A DNA stretch of 54,108 nt, from the NCBI RefSeq assembly GCF_019752415.1, contig NZ_JAIEME010000063.1, positions 1-54,108 of the forward strand, given 5' to 3'. The translations under genes were made by a program, and so were the position numbers. Each line of letters opens with the position of its first letter. The first letter of the stretch is position 1. The stretch comes from Nitrosomonas sp. (lineage in GTDB: Bacteria > Pseudomonadota > Gammaproteobacteria > Burkholderiales > Nitrosomonadaceae). Positions 19,201 to 28,313 of the stretch are shown here, in pieces. The notes beneath the pieces were generated by a model. It was not told where the DNA came from. It worked only from the letters and a program-made list of their open reading frames with translations, and did no database searches.

Positions 19201-20287
19201 CGGCATAACCAGCGAGCAGATGGCGGATCTTTTCAAAGCGTTTTCGCAAGCCGATAGTTCCATTACACGCCGTTTTGGCGGAACCGGTTTAGGCTTGTCC
19301 ATCTCACATCGGCTAGCCCAGCAAATGAACGGCGATATCGTGGCCGAAAGTCACTATGGCAAAGGCAGCCGGTTTCATTGTACGATTCAATTGCATCGGA
19401 TAGACCATCACCAGGATCCCTGGGTATCCCTCCCCGAGCCGCTTCGGTCGCTTAAGGTGATGATTATTGATGATCATGCAACAACCCGTGCAGTCCTCTT
19501 GGAAATAGCGCAATCTCTGGGCTGGAACGCTGTTGCTAACAGCAGCAATGTTGAAGCCCTTAAACAGCTTGCTGATCCCGATTCCTTACCATTCGATTTG
19601 CTGTTGTTCACCACGCATTTCCCCAATATGGGATATCGCGAGACCATCCATGCGATTGTGGCTGCACTGCCCGATTTACGCCGGCCTAGAATCGTGCTGA
19701 TCACCAACAATCTAGAGGATTCCCTATTTTCTAAAGAAATTGAAACGCAACAAGTAACCCGCGTCCTGATCCAACCGTTCACACCATTAGGCTTGGTTGA
19801 TACCGTTGCAGCGCTTTTTAGCGAAACTGCTGACAAAAACAATCAGAAACAAGGGAACAGCGTTGCCCGAAAGCAATTCGCCGGTGCACATATCCTGATT
19901 ACCGAAGACAATGAAGTCAATCAATTACTGATCTCTGACTTGTTAAGTACTCTGGGAATAACCGTAAGTCTTGCGCAAAATGGCGTTGAATGCCTGGATT
20001 TACTCAGAACATCAGAGTCTCATCCGTTCGATTTAATCTTTATGGATATCCAAATGCCGGAAATGGATGGGCTGGAAGCGACTCAGCACATTCGCCAAGA
20101 TTTGCACCTGACTGATATGCCGATTATTGCTTTAACCGCTAACACGAAAGAACATGATCAACAAGAATTCATAAAAGCAGGAATGAATGCTTTCCTGCCT
20201 AAACCTTTTAACCCGGACCAACTCAATCAAATTCTTGATCGCTTCTTGAAGAAGAAGAGTAACAACGATCAGAAAGAAATTCTTTAG
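16238..20287 (+). CDS. MASE1 multi-PAS hybrid histidine kinase
   Basis: Inner-membrane hybrid kinase of 1349 residues. An N-terminal MASE1 sensor with about eight membrane helices (residues 10-290) is followed by four PAS/PAC units (about 305-425, 435-560, 565-685, 690-815), a HisKA domain (FLAMMSHEIRTPMNAVLG, His 835), a HATPase domain (ends with RRFGGTGLGLSI) and two receivers. The first receiver (about 1072-1195) has Thr 1125 where the phospho-acceptor Asp should be (DLLLFTTHFP) and is probably inactive as an acceptor. The second (about 1218-1340) is intact with Asp 1270 (FMDIQMP) and a conserved Lys (LPKPF). No strong ribosome binding site is visible. The ligand and output partner are unknown; no HPt domain is present. 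Confidence 0.92.
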   Translation: MPSSNQPASYRYYIFQILVLAALYFTFGHISFLITVSHFIVTPVFFVAEGIALAAIILFGRRVWPGIFLGQLALALSTGLEFLPSLTISAINSIEAVIGATLFKRWKLDPALSSVHDFSRLATLIFLILQPFSATLGTATLLFFNVIQESQSYLQTWTYWWFGNCLGQLLVTPFLLILFSSSDRIKSVLLSTQSATVPIVLMLPATWLVFGDTPIGGIALALVIYVPLLLWIAIKSGLAVVSLICSGITVLALFETSHGFGPFVVNENPQIFDMNIFVLGISLTAQFVSVLFAERNQVEAELRKSEAKLYAIIDSSPIPKAVNDEHKNIIFLNKSFVQLFGYTLKDIPTLADWWPKAYPDSAYRQWVAETWNRNLEKALRDNTDFEPIDVIIRCKDGSLRSVIATASPLESPTSARNYLVTLIDITARKNLENQLVKSHKFLESLSNNIPGFIYQFQLFPDGRSCLPYVSRGIIDVFGISPESVISDASPVFSLIHSEDSKSLNLSIQESLNTLNDWRSEFRIVTAQNEIKWVHTQSKPEKQNDGSTIWNGYATDITELKNISLKFEALLDLASDGVHILDEDGNIVEFSRSFAMMLGYTFEETTQLNVMDWDAMIPKEKLISAVREVSKTPRVFETLHRRKDGTIFHVEINARRLEISGKKLIYASSRDITSRKQHTKELEYQRLRLSNIIEGTHIGTWEWNVQSGEVIFNQRWAEIIGYTLDELAPTSIETWLKFAHPDDLKQSEALLNDHFSGKIPYYECEARMQHRAGHWIWVLDRGRVSSWTDDGKPLMMFGTHQDITSRKERETMLIHARQQAEAASIAKTRFLAMMSHEIRTPMNAVLGIAYLLSKSSLDSQQSAYLRNIEGSSKILLGVINDILDYSKIEANKIELDNIPFDLNNILENLSAMASIAAKDKAVDVLFYVAPNVPRHFTGDPLRLSQIFVNLTNNAIKFTDQGEVIIRITIENSEDSETATLAFSITDSGIGITSEQMADLFKAFSQADSSITRRFGGTGLGLSISHRLAQQMNGDIVAESHYGKGSRFHCTIQLHRIDHHQDPWVSLPEPLRSLKVMIIDDHATTRAVLLEIAQSLGWNAVANSSNVEALKQLADPDSLPFDLLLFTTHFPNMGYRETIHAIVAALPDLRRPRIVLITNNLEDSLFSKEIETQQVTRVLIQPFTPLGLVDTVAALFSETADKNNQKQGNSVARKQFAGAHILITEDNEVNQLLISDLLSTLGITVSLAQNGVECLDLLRTSESHPFDLIFMDIQMPEMDGLEATQHIRQDLHLTDMPIIALTANTKEHDQQEFIKAGMNAFLPKPFNPDQLNQILDRFLKKKSNNDQKEIL

Positions 20288-20320
20288 AATCTGATACCAA
20301 TCAATTTACTCTACCGGAAA

Positions 20321-20551
20321 ATGCAGACAATAGACAAAGAACTGGATGCGCGCGGCTTAGTTTGCCCATTGCCTATCTTGCGCACCAAACAATCGCTGGC
20401 TGGAATGATCAGCGGACAAACCTTGAAAATTGTTGCCACTGATCCGGGTTCCGTGATTGATTTCCAGGTTTTTGCTGAGCAAACCGGGAATGAGTTATTA
20501 TCGCTAGCTGAATCTGACAAGGAGTTTATTTTTCTTCTGAGGAAGAGATGA
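20321..20551 (+). CDS. tusA: TusA-family sulfur carrier protein
   Basis: A 76-residue protein of the TusA/SirA family with the sulfur-carrying CPxP motif (LDARGLVCPLPILRTKQSL) near the N-terminus and the family pattern LKIVATDPGSVIDFQVFAEQTGNELL. Such proteins relay persulfide sulfur for tRNA thiolation or other sulfur metabolism. It starts 33 bases after the hybrid kinase and may be co-transcribed. The ribosome binding site is weak (CCGGAAA). Confidence 0.93.
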   Translation: MQTIDKELDARGLVCPLPILRTKQSLAGMISGQTLKIVATDPGSVIDFQVFAEQTGNELLSLAESDKEFIFLLRKR

Positions 20552-20714
20552 ATGTAGAGCTTCCTGTTTGGAATCCGGCGAGTTATTTTTCTACCAGCTA
20601 AAAAACATCACGAGAGTATTCATAAGCTCTTACGAGAAAGCAAACGGAACCACACCGTTCGGTAAATGCCCATCGCGCTGTTTGGTGTTGAGACAATCGA
20701 CCCATACAATGTTT

Positions 20715-22073
20715 TCAACCACCGGCTATGGTCATGCGATCGATCAAAACTGATCCGCACTGTTTGGATCCGCGCACTATGACGTCGTCACCAATCGCCA
20801 GAATTCCTTGGAACATATCTTTCAAATTGCCAGCAATGGTGATTTCCTCGACCGGATAACTGATTGCGCCGTTTTCCACCCAGAAACCGGAAGCGCCGCG
20901 CGAATAATCGCCTGTCACCGCATTGATGCCATGCCCCATTAATTCCGTTACCAGCAAGCCTGTACCCATTTTCTTTAATAACGCATCAAAACGCATCGGC
21001 GCCGCATTCTGCATAATCAGATTATGCGTACCGCCGGCGTTTCCCGTTGTGCGCAGCCCCAGTTTCCGGGCTGAATAACTACTCAGAAAATAACCCTGCA
21101 CGATGCCATTTTCCACCACCTTGCGTTCGACTGTCGCTACGCCATCATCGTCAAATGCGCCACTGGCCAGGCCTTTATGCAGATGCGGCAATTCAAGAAT
21201 CTGAATATCGGATGCAAAAACCTGTTTCCCGATGCTATCCAGCAAAAAGGAAGATTTCCGGTAAAGATTGCCGCCGCTCACCGCCGAAGCAAAATGTCCG
21301 ACCAATCCGGAAGCGATTGGCGCTTCAAACAATACAGGCACTTCACAGGTGGCGATTTTTCTTGCGCCCAGTCGTGCCGCGCTACGCATACCCGTTTTTT
21401 TCCCGATGCTTTCCACCGCTTCCAGATCAGCGGCATCACGCGCAACGCTATACCAGTAATCCCGTTGCTTGCTGTCGCCCTGTTCAGCGATCATGGCGCA
21501 ACTGATACTGTGGCGAGAAAGTGGATATCCTCCCATAAAACCCAGACTATTCGCATAGATAAATTGCGATTCACTGACTGAAATCGTGGCACCCTCGGAA
21601 TTAGTAATGCGCTTATCCACTTCATAGGCCGCTTGTTCGCACTCTTTTGCCAATTCGATGGCCCCCTCGACATTCAATTCCCAGGGGAAGTACAAATTCA
21701 GGTGCGGATATGTTTGTGCCAATAATTCTGCTTCCGCCAATCCGGCACAGTCGTCGTTCGCGGTATAGCGGGCGATCGACAATGCGGCCGCAACCGTATC
21801 GCTGATAGCTTGCGGTGAGAAATCGGAAGTGCTGGCATGACCGCGCTTCTGCCCAATATAAACTGTCACCGACAGTCCTTTGTCACGATTGTATTCAATC
21901 GTTTCAACCGCACTCTGCCGCACGGTAACGTTTTGACCAAAACCATCGGAGACATTGGTTTCACAAGCAGTCGCACCGCCTTTTTTGGCATGCGCCAAAA
22001 TGTCTTGGGCAATTTGCTGCAGTGTGCTGAGCAGATAAGAGAATCGGGAATCTGAAACGGGTAAGTTGTTCAT
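20715..22073 (-). CDS. tldE: TldE/PmbA subunit of the TldD-TldE metalloprotease
   Basis: A 452-residue PmbA/TldE family protein, the usual length. It shows the family text ACETNVSDGFGQNVTVRQ, ETIEYNRDKGLSVTVYIGQKRGHAST, the central PVLFEAPIASGLVGHFASAVSGGNLYRKSSFL and the C-terminal TGDYSRGASGFWVENGAISYPVEEITIAGNL. TldE is the partner of the catalytic TldD, which is not in this window. Divergent from darP at 22208, the same neighbour arrangement as in Escherichia coli. Confidence 0.95.
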   Translation of the reverse strand: MNNLPVSDSRFSYLLSTLQQIAQDILAHAKKGGATACETNVSDGFGQNVTVRQSAVETIEYNRDKGLSVTVYIGQKRGHASTSDFSPQAISDTVAAALSIARYTANDDCAGLAEAELLAQTYPHLNLYFPWELNVEGAIELAKECEQAAYEVDKRITNSEGATISVSESQFIYANSLGFMGGYPLSRHSISCAMIAEQGDSKQRDYWYSVARDAADLEAVESIGKKTGMRSAARLGARKIATCEVPVLFEAPIASGLVGHFASAVSGGNLYRKSSFLLDSIGKQVFASDIQILELPHLHKGLASGAFDDDGVATVERKVVENGIVQGYFLSSYSARKLGLRTTGNAGGTHNLIMQNAAPMRFDALLKKMGTGLLVTELMGHGINAVTGDYSRGASGFWVENGAISYPVEEITIAGNLKDMFQGILAIGDDVIVRGSKQCGSVLIDRMTIAGG

Positions 22074-22207
22074 AAATAGCGTTGTGACAAAGAATTTAAA
22101 CTGGATTTTAGATAAAAAACTTCAATCGTGGAAACAAATCAAAGGCGAAAATATTCTTGTAAAGCGCTATGATAGCAGCTTCTTGACACCGCATTACACA
22201 GGTTACC

Positions 22208-22720
22208 GTGCAAAATACCCCGGAAAACGATACCGAACAAGACGCAACGCCGAGCAAAACCCGGCGTAAGAAAGACATGCACGCATTGCAGGAAATTGGC
22301 GAACAATTGGTAGAATTGGATCAAAAGAAATTGAGCGAATTTGATCTGCCGGAAATTTTAATCGACGCCATCAACCTTGCCAGGCCCATGAATAAGCACG
22401 GCGCACGCCGCCGGCAAATGCAATACATAGGCCGCTTGATGCGCGAAATTGATGCACTGCCGATCCAAGAAAAGCTCGATTCCTGGCATCAGGTATCGGT
22501 GCACCAAACCGCCCGGCTGCATCAGCTCGAACGATGGCGCGAACGTCTTCTGAGTGATGAACATGCCCTCACCGAGTTTGCGCAGAAATACCCGCAAGCT
22601 GACTTACAGCGCTTGAGGTTGCTGATCCGGAGTGCGCACAAGGAAAAAGCAGCTGATAAGCCGCCGAAAAGCTTTCGCTTATTGTTTCAAGAGTTACAAG
22701 AAATTATCGCCAAAACCTAA
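22208..22720 (+). CDS. darP: Ribosome-associated protein DarP (YjgA)
   Basis: A 170-residue basic, helical protein of the DUF615/YjgA family, involved in 50S subunit maturation. Characteristic text: KDMHALQEIGEQLVEL, ALPIQEKLD, and RWRERLLSDEHALTEFAQKYP. The frame begins with GTG at 22208; no ATG start lies nearer the conserved region, and the ribosome binding site is weak. Divergent from tldE. Confidence 0.93.
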   Translation: MQNTPENDTEQDATPSKTRRKKDMHALQEIGEQLVELDQKKLSEFDLPEILIDAINLARPMNKHGARRRQMQYIGRLMREIDALPIQEKLDSWHQVSVHQTARLHQLERWRERLLSDEHALTEFAQKYPQADLQRLRLLIRSAHKEKAADKPPKSFRLLFQELQEIIAKT

Positions 22721-22730
22721 GAAGAGAGAA

Positions 22731-22840
22731 ATGCAGGGTGGGTTAGTAATGCGTAAGCATCGGCGTAACCCAACGAGAGCAGTTCAAAACGATAAGTGCA
22801 TGGCGGGTTACGCGATGAAACCGCTAATCCGCCCTACATT
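22731..22840. repeat. Palindromic dispersed repeat (about 110 bp)
   Basis: Directly after darP. The outer arms ATGCAGGGTGGGTTAG (22731-22746) and CTAATCCGCCCTACATT (22824-22840) are near-inverted copies, and inner arms GCGTAACCC and GGGTTACGC repeat the theme. This GGGTGGGTTA/TAACCC design resembles a widespread class of proteobacterial intergenic repeats; the class is recalled, not searched. It has no coding capacity. The remaining bases to 23080 hold nothing I recognise apart from the promoter region of the next gene. Confidence 0.75.
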
Positions 22841-23080
22841 TTTCAGGATGCAACTCCGGATATGCGCTGCAACACATACCGGCCTGCCAATACGATGCAG
22901 CCATGCGCATATTTCTCCCCGATGAAATTTCTTGCTGGGTACACGCGTGTCCAGCTTACGCACGCAGTAACAAATTCCAAAGTTTGTTCAATCAAATCGG
23001 CGATACCATGATAAATTATCAGTATCCTAAAAAAAGCTGTTACGTTTAATTACATTTTTTCGTCGTACGGGGAGTCATTA

Positions 23081-24130
23081 ATGAACGAGTTTATTGCCAA
23101 AGTGTTGAAATTTGTTTCGATTGAAGCATTGATAGAAAGAGGCTGGCTAGAGATCGTGCAAATTTTAATGCCCGTTTTCATTTTAGCTTTAGTATTTCTT
23201 GGGTTGAGTTTTTTTATTCAAAACAAACGATGGAAAACTGCAGCCTCCGTTGTGTGCGCTTTACTGGCATTGGTTTATTTGCCGTATGAACTGTATCGCC
23301 AGTCGATCGTATTAGCCAGAGCAGATGCGAATGTCAAAGAGATTCATGGCAACCTGCAGGACATATTAAATTCTGCTAATTTAAGCCATCTGAAAGATGT
23401 CGGGGATAAAGAAGTTGCTACCAACATGCTGGATCAACTGATTCTTGGTCTCGATCAGGAGAAGAAAAAAGATCTCCTGCTGATTGCGTGGTTAGTTGCA
23501 GAGAATGAGAAAGATGCGCTTAGCCAAATTGATGATAAGCAAAAAGTACTCACCGATGACATCAAATCCAGCTTGAGTGCAGCCAAAACAGAAATTATCG
23601 ACTCACGGCCTCCTGTTGAAAAAATCTCTGACACGATCGTGAAGAAGCTGGATGATGACGTTAAACAATTAGTCGAAAAGAAGATGCAAGCATTTAAGCA
23701 GGAAATTGACAGTTCATTGGATGGCTTCAAAGAAGGCATCAATACCTTTGTTCAAGGTGAGCTCAACAATTATCAAGAGAAATTGGCTGGCATTACCCAA
23801 CAAAACGTTGATGAATTAAAAAATTACTCCGGTAGAGCCAATCAGGCTTTTGCTGAACAGGCCAAAAAAATCAATCAAGAATCATTGAAGAAACTGGATG
23901 AAACAAAACAAAGTATTGATGGGATTGGCGTCACAATTTCGGATATCAATTTAAAGAATATTGCTCAGCAAGTTAAGCAACTTTCCGCTTCGTTAGAAAC
24001 TGCTCAGAAAAAGAATGACGTTTTATTTGAATATAACGAATGTATGAGAACTGCTGGATTACTAGATTTGGGCGGCAAGGTAGAACAATGTAAAAGCAAA
24101 TTGAATCAGGATATGAGCAACCTGAAATAA
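23081..24130 (+). CDS. Membrane-anchored coiled-coil protein of unknown function
   Basis: A 349-residue protein I do not recognise. Two membrane segments lie at the N-terminus (VQILMPVFILALVFLGLSFF and AASVVCALLALVYLPYELY), followed by about 270 residues of mostly helical, charged sequence with coiled-coil character (LVEKKMQAFKQEIDSSLDGF; NQESLKKLDETKQSIDGIGV). Two Cys occur near the C-terminus (ECMRTAG and EQCKSKL). The architecture recalls methyl-accepting or RmuC-like anchored coiled coils, but no signature of either is present. Good ribosome binding site (GGGGAG). It stands alone as a transcription unit. Confidence 0.85.
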   Translation: MNEFIAKVLKFVSIEALIERGWLEIVQILMPVFILALVFLGLSFFIQNKRWKTAASVVCALLALVYLPYELYRQSIVLARADANVKEIHGNLQDILNSANLSHLKDVGDKEVATNMLDQLILGLDQEKKKDLLLIAWLVAENEKDALSQIDDKQKVLTDDIKSSLSAAKTEIIDSRPPVEKISDTIVKKLDDDVKQLVEKKMQAFKQEIDSSLDGFKEGINTFVQGELNNYQEKLAGITQQNVDELKNYSGRANQAFAEQAKKINQESLKKLDETKQSIDGIGVTISDINLKNIAQQVKQLSASLETAQKKNDVLFEYNECMRTAGLLDLGGKVEQCKSKLNQDMSNLK

Positions 24131-24145
24131 ACCACCGAATAAAAC

Positions 24146-24204
24146 AAACTTGAATGGATGGATGGGTTTCGTATTCCACAAAATCGATCCATCCAAGTTT
24201 TGGA
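24146..24204 (+). terminator. Inverted repeat, possible terminator
   Basis: Arms at 24146-24163 (AAACTTGAATGGATGGAT) and 24183-24200 pair with two mismatches around a 19-base loop, 15 bases after the stop of the coiled-coil gene. The following T-run is short, so intrinsic termination is plausible but not certain. Confidence 0.45.
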
Positions 24205-24384
24205 TTGATTTATAGGGCATTTTTCTACCTGATGAATCCAGAATTTGTGAACGCATCGCACGCTTAACTTTCAGTTACCATCAGCATTTCAAGACTATCT
24301 GTTTTTGTAAACGTCAAATTAATGCTGTTCTAGTGGCTTCTATGCCTTAGTTTTGCACAGTTCTCAGAAAGAATCTTCATTATG

Positions 24385-24858
24385 TCAATCTTTAAAATTG
24401 CGGTCCGATTGTGTCAATAAATGCGGCCATAGACGTTGCATGGCCAGAAAGGTAAAAGAAGCCGACCAAGTAATCATCGCCAATCCTGCCAGACCTTCAG
24501 CAGCAGTCAATATGCGTATGGCTCCAACCGGTAATAAGTCACCGAATCCGACTGTCGTATACACAACAGATGAAAAATAAATAAAATCAAATAAATTATC
24601 TTCGGTCATCCCAGTGATATGTCCCAATCCCAAACCATATTGCATGACGAGATAGCCTAGCGCAAATATAAGAATTTCCAGCACATGTGCAACCAACAAT
24701 CCAAGCATCACCACCAGCACCCCAATGCGTTTATGCATATGTATGCCCACCGTACGGCTTAAGAAACGCAATGCCTCGTAATGTAATACAACGCAGGCTG
24801 TCACGATAACAATGGTGATCGCTAGTGCCATCAAATAGAAAGTATGCTCATTCATCAT
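24385..24858 (-). CDS. Two-pore-helix potassium channel family protein
   Basis: A 157-residue membrane protein of the ion-channel family (PF07885 type). It has an N-terminal helix (LMALAITIVIVTACVVLHY), a second helix (IGVLVVMLGLLVAHVLEILIF), a pore loop with selectivity filter SSVVYTTVGFGDLLPVG, and a last helix (LAGLAMITWSASFTFLAM). No RCK domain is fused. It is divergent from the YiiX-like gene. Ion specificity is inferred from the TVGFGD filter. Confidence 0.9.
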   Translation of the reverse strand: MMNEHTFYLMALAITIVIVTACVVLHYEALRFLSRTVGIHMHKRIGVLVVMLGLLVAHVLEILIFALGYLVMQYGLGLGHITGMTEDNLFDFIYFSSVVYTTVGFGDLLPVGAIRILTAAEGLAGLAMITWSASFTFLAMQRLWPHLLTQSDRNFKD

Positions 24859-25027
24859 TAACAGGCAAATTACCTATCACAAAACGCATTGTAGACACCT
24901 ATAATAGAAGCTGCTTTCATTGAATAAAATTGTGATATTGAAATTGTTCGATGCCTTGCTGTTTTACCTCACATAGCCATGTAAATAGCAGAATCAAACC
25001 AATACTTATCGTCATAAGGAAAAATTG

Positions 25028-25831
25028 ATGGGCCAGGTAACTGAAATTGTAGGCCGCGGTCTGGCACGGTTCCTAACCAAACCGGTGCGACAAAGCACTC
25101 AAGTTGCTACGATCAGTCAGGAAAAACTCGCAGCAACCTTGCAACCCGGAGATGTTCTATTAGTTGAAGGAAATGCCCGTATCAGTGTCGCTATCAAATA
25201 TCTTACGCAATCCACCTGGTCGCATGCAGCCATCTACATTGGCGATGTATTGCCATCCAGCGCACCCTGGCAACTTCCACAGGTACTGATTGAAGCCGAT
25301 CTGCAGGAAGGAGTGCGCGCAATAACACTGGCACATTATGCGCAAATGCACACGCGGATTTGCCGTCCTGTCGGTTTGAACGATGAGGATCGCAAACGGG
25401 TCGTCGATTATGTCATTGCGCGCATTGGTCAACACTATGACCTAAAACACATTTTCGATCTCCTACGCTATCTTCTTCCTACTCTACCCGTTCCCACAAG
25501 ATTCCGCAGACGCCTTCTGGCCCTAGGCAGCAGCGACCCGACACGCGCTATCTGTTCAACCCTGATCGCGCAAGCGTTTGAATCAGTGCGCTATCCGATC
25601 TTACCGGAGATTCAACGCACCTGGTCAGATAATCCGATGCAAGCTGATTGCTATGCGGAGATCTACCACATACGCCATCATAGTCTGTACACACCGCGCG
25701 ATTTCGACATATCGCCCTTCTTCGACATTATTAAACCAACCATTGAAAATGGCTTTGACTACCGTTCACTGGCCTGGAGTGACGCCAGACAAGAGCTCAA
25801 GCAGATTCCATGCAATCAACCGGGCAAATAG
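25028..25831 (+). CDS. YiiX-like permuted NlpC/P60 cysteine hydrolase
   Basis: A permuted papain-fold hydrolase of the YiiX/YebB type (DUF830). The catalytic His lies in STWSHAAIYIG, after the conserved LQPGDVLLVEG strand; the catalytic Cys lies in RAICSTLIAQAFES. Such enzymes act on amide or lipid-amide bonds in the cell envelope; the substrate here is unknown. The frame also allows TTG at 25025, but ATG at 25028 is better placed after AAGGA (25016-25020). Confidence 0.85.
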   Translation: MGQVTEIVGRGLARFLTKPVRQSTQVATISQEKLAATLQPGDVLLVEGNARISVAIKYLTQSTWSHAAIYIGDVLPSSAPWQLPQVLIEADLQEGVRAITLAHYAQMHTRICRPVGLNDEDRKRVVDYVIARIGQHYDLKHIFDLLRYLLPTLPVPTRFRRRLLALGSSDPTRAICSTLIAQAFESVRYPILPEIQRTWSDNPMQADCYAEIYHIRHHSLYTPRDFDISPFFDIIKPTIENGFDYRSLAWSDARQELKQIPCNQPGK

Positions 25832-25845
25832 CATTTAAATGATTT

Positions 25846-27573
25846 TTAACTGCTGGGCTCGTGATTCAATTGCGCTGCTGCCTGCGACAACGGTTCAGCC
25901 ACACCATTGGAAAGTATAAACACACGATCTGCGGCATTGATGACAGCCGGTTGATGCGAAACAGCAATAACCGTCAAATCTTTGGCCAATTTCTGTAGCG
26001 TTTCGCAAATAGTTTTTTCGCTTTCCGGGTCCAATGCGCTGGTGGGTTCATCCAGAATCAAGAAGGATGGGTTGTGAGCCAGCGCCCGTGCAATGGCGAC
26101 ACGCTGGCGTTGTCCGCCGGAAAGTAGCCCGCCGCGCTCACCCACGACCGTTTGCAATCCTTCCGGCAAAGCACTGACAAAATCCCAAGCACCGGCCTGA
26201 CGCAACGCTCGTTCTGCATCGACGGCAGTCAATGCGGGCTCTCCGACCAAAATGTTATTCATTACTGTGTCATGCAACAAAATAGTGTCTTGCGAAACAT
26301 AGCCAATCATGTGGCGCCATTGGCGAAGATTGATGTCATGCAGCGATACGCCGTCAATCTGAACTTCGCCGGATTGCGGCTCGGCCAGTCCACAGAGTAG
26401 ATCCAGCAATGTACTTTTGCCGGCGCCGGATGGCCCCATGACCGCAGTAAATGAGTTGATCGGTATTTCGATATTCAGATCTTTGAAAATAGTTTTCTGG
26501 CCATAATCAAATTTAACATGCTGCAATGTAATACCTTTTTGTAAGGTAGGTTGCAGTGTTCCCGTTGCGCTTTCCGCCGCTGCACGCGCATCCTCGGCAG
26601 CCTTACGTAAAGCCCAGTAAGCACTTTCTTGCGCGGCCAGTTGCTGGTGTCTGCGCTGTGTTTTATTCAATAACCCTAGAATACGCGTCAGCAAAAAAAC
26701 CATCAACATGACTTCCGGCAAGGATAATTGCCACACCACCAAGGCAAGATATAAGCCGCTGGCTGTCAGAGCAGCTAGTATGGGTTCTTGTAGCGCAGTT
26801 AGCGCGGCTCGATTCATCACTTCCCGGCGCGTGGCTTTTTCCAGGTGTTGCGTTTGTTCGTGCAAAATAGCATCGGCAACGTTGTCTCGCGCCATGGCTT
26901 TGAGTGATTTCACCGAGCTGAGCACATCGGATAAGTACGTTAATAAATTACGTAGCAATTGGGTTTGCTTGTTACCTGCACGCCGGGTTGCGCTGACTAA
27001 GCGATTCAACACAATTAACAGGAATAAGCCGATAATTAATGAAGCCAGTGTCGCTTCCCATGAAATAAACAATGCGACGATGGCGTATACCAGTACTTGA
27101 ATAGCAAGCGCCAGCACGTTGACACTGTGCTCAAAACCGTTGGCCGCACGATACGCTTCCGTCGCAACCGAATTAGCAAGTGATCCGACGGGTTGCCGTA
27201 AATAGTATTGCCACCGGCTAGCCAGCAAAGCTTCAATTAGATCCAGGCGCAAGGCCGTCGCTACATGCGCAACGGTGTAACCGACCTGACGATTAGCCAA
27301 CAGCAACACCACACCTTTGAGAAACATGCCGCCAACGATAATGATCAAGATCGCATCCAACGTGGGTTCAATGCCGATATCTTGCAGCGCTTTCTCCATG
27401 AATTTACCGATGCCCGAATCGCCCGATTCGCCTGAATCGCCGACAGCGATCGATAATAAAGGCAGCAGCGCCGTTAAACTCAAGCCTTCGGCGATACCGG
27501 CAATCAGCAATGCAATCAGAACAAAAGCGCTGCGCCGGGGAAAAACCATAATGTACGTAAATAAAGTACGCAT
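25846..27573 (-). CDS. ABC exporter with fused membrane and ATPase domains
   Basis: A 575-residue half-transporter with six N-terminal membrane helices (about residues 1-310) and a C-terminal ATPase: Walker A GPSGAGKST, Q-loop YVSQDTILLHDTV, signature LSGGQRQRVAIARAL, Walker B FLILDEPTSALD and H-loop AVSHQP. The family exports lipids, peptides or drugs; the substrate cannot be told. It follows lolD by about 50 bases on the same strand, so it may share the lolCD transcript. Confidence 0.9.
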   Translation of the reverse strand: MRTLFTYIMVFPRRSAFVLIALLIAGIAEGLSLTALLPLLSIAVGDSGESGDSGIGKFMEKALQDIGIEPTLDAILIIIVGGMFLKGVVLLLANRQVGYTVAHVATALRLDLIEALLASRWQYYLRQPVGSLANSVATEAYRAANGFEHSVNVLALAIQVLVYAIVALFISWEATLASLIIGLFLLIVLNRLVSATRRAGNKQTQLLRNLLTYLSDVLSSVKSLKAMARDNVADAILHEQTQHLEKATRREVMNRAALTALQEPILAALTASGLYLALVVWQLSLPEVMLMVFLLTRILGLLNKTQRRHQQLAAQESAYWALRKAAEDARAAAESATGTLQPTLQKGITLQHVKFDYGQKTIFKDLNIEIPINSFTAVMGPSGAGKSTLLDLLCGLAEPQSGEVQIDGVSLHDINLRQWRHMIGYVSQDTILLHDTVMNNILVGEPALTAVDAERALRQAGAWDFVSALPEGLQTVVGERGGLLSGGQRQRVAIARALAHNPSFLILDEPTSALDPESEKTICETLQKLAKDLTVIAVSHQPAVINAADRVFILSNGVAEPLSQAAAQLNHEPSS

Positions 27574-27623
27574 AAGCCGGTTATAAAGATAGATGAATAA
27601 TCGGTGGTTTGTTCACGTAGTCA

Positions 27624-28313
27624 TTATGCATTTGGAATGTCGCATAGAACGCCGTCGATCAATTGCTTGATTTGCTGAGCACGATTGGCAAGACGGGAAT
27701 CGTGCGTGACAATGACCAGGCTGGCATTAATTCTATGGTTCAACTCCAGCATCAAATCAAAGACGCTCTCAGCTGTCTGCCGATCAAGATTTCCGGTAGG
27801 CTCATCAGCCAGGATGCAGGCGGGTTGTGTAACCAATGCACGCGCAACCGCAGCGCGTTGGCGTTCACCGCCGGATAATTCACCGGGTGTATGTGTCAAA
27901 CGATGACTCAAGCCAACCTGTTTCAATATATCTTCTGCCCGGTCATAGGCTTCCTGGTTCGGCAACCTACGAATCAGCAGCGGCATAGCCACATTCTCCA
28001 GCGCGCTGAATTCCGGTAACAAATGATGAAACTGGTAGATGAAGCCGAGCGACCCATTGCGTAACCGGCAGCGTTCTTCTTCATTGATTTGCGCAATATC
28101 CTGTCCAAGAATCCGGATATTCCCGCTCGTCGGTGCATCCAGTCCGCCGAGTATATGCAGCAACGTGCTTTTGCCGGAACCGGAGGCGCCGACAATTGCC
28201 AGCATTTCCCCTTTAATCAGATCCAGATTAACGCCTTTCAATACCGGAACTGCCAAATCACCCTGAGAAAACTGTTTAACCAAATTGCGGCAAGAAATAA
28301 CGGTATCATTCAT
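27624..28313 (-). CDS. lolD: Lipoprotein-releasing system ATPase LolD
   Basis: ATPase of the LolCDE system that extracts outer-membrane lipoproteins from the inner membrane. Motifs: Walker [10 protein letters not shown], LolD-type Q-loop [20 protein letters not shown], signature [15 protein letters not shown], Walker [13 protein letters not shown] and H-loop IVTHD. Its start overlaps the end of lolC by 8 bases. The 229-residue length is normal for LolD. Confidence 0.95.
   Translation of the reverse strand: MNDTVISCRNLVKQFSQGDLAVPVLKGVNLDLIKGEMLAIVGASGSGKSTLLHILGGLDAPTSGNIRILGQDIAQINEEERCRLRNGSLGFIYQFHHLLPEFSALENVAMPLLIRRLPNQEAYDRAEDILKQVGLSHRLTHTPGELSGGERQRAAVARALVTQPACILADEPTGNLDRQTAESVFDLMLELNHRINASLVIVTHDSRLANRAQQIKQLIDGVLCDIPNA

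Noticed and set aside
20568..20753. Small ORF after tusA
   Set aside because: Convergent with the end of tldE, no start signal and no protein-like text.
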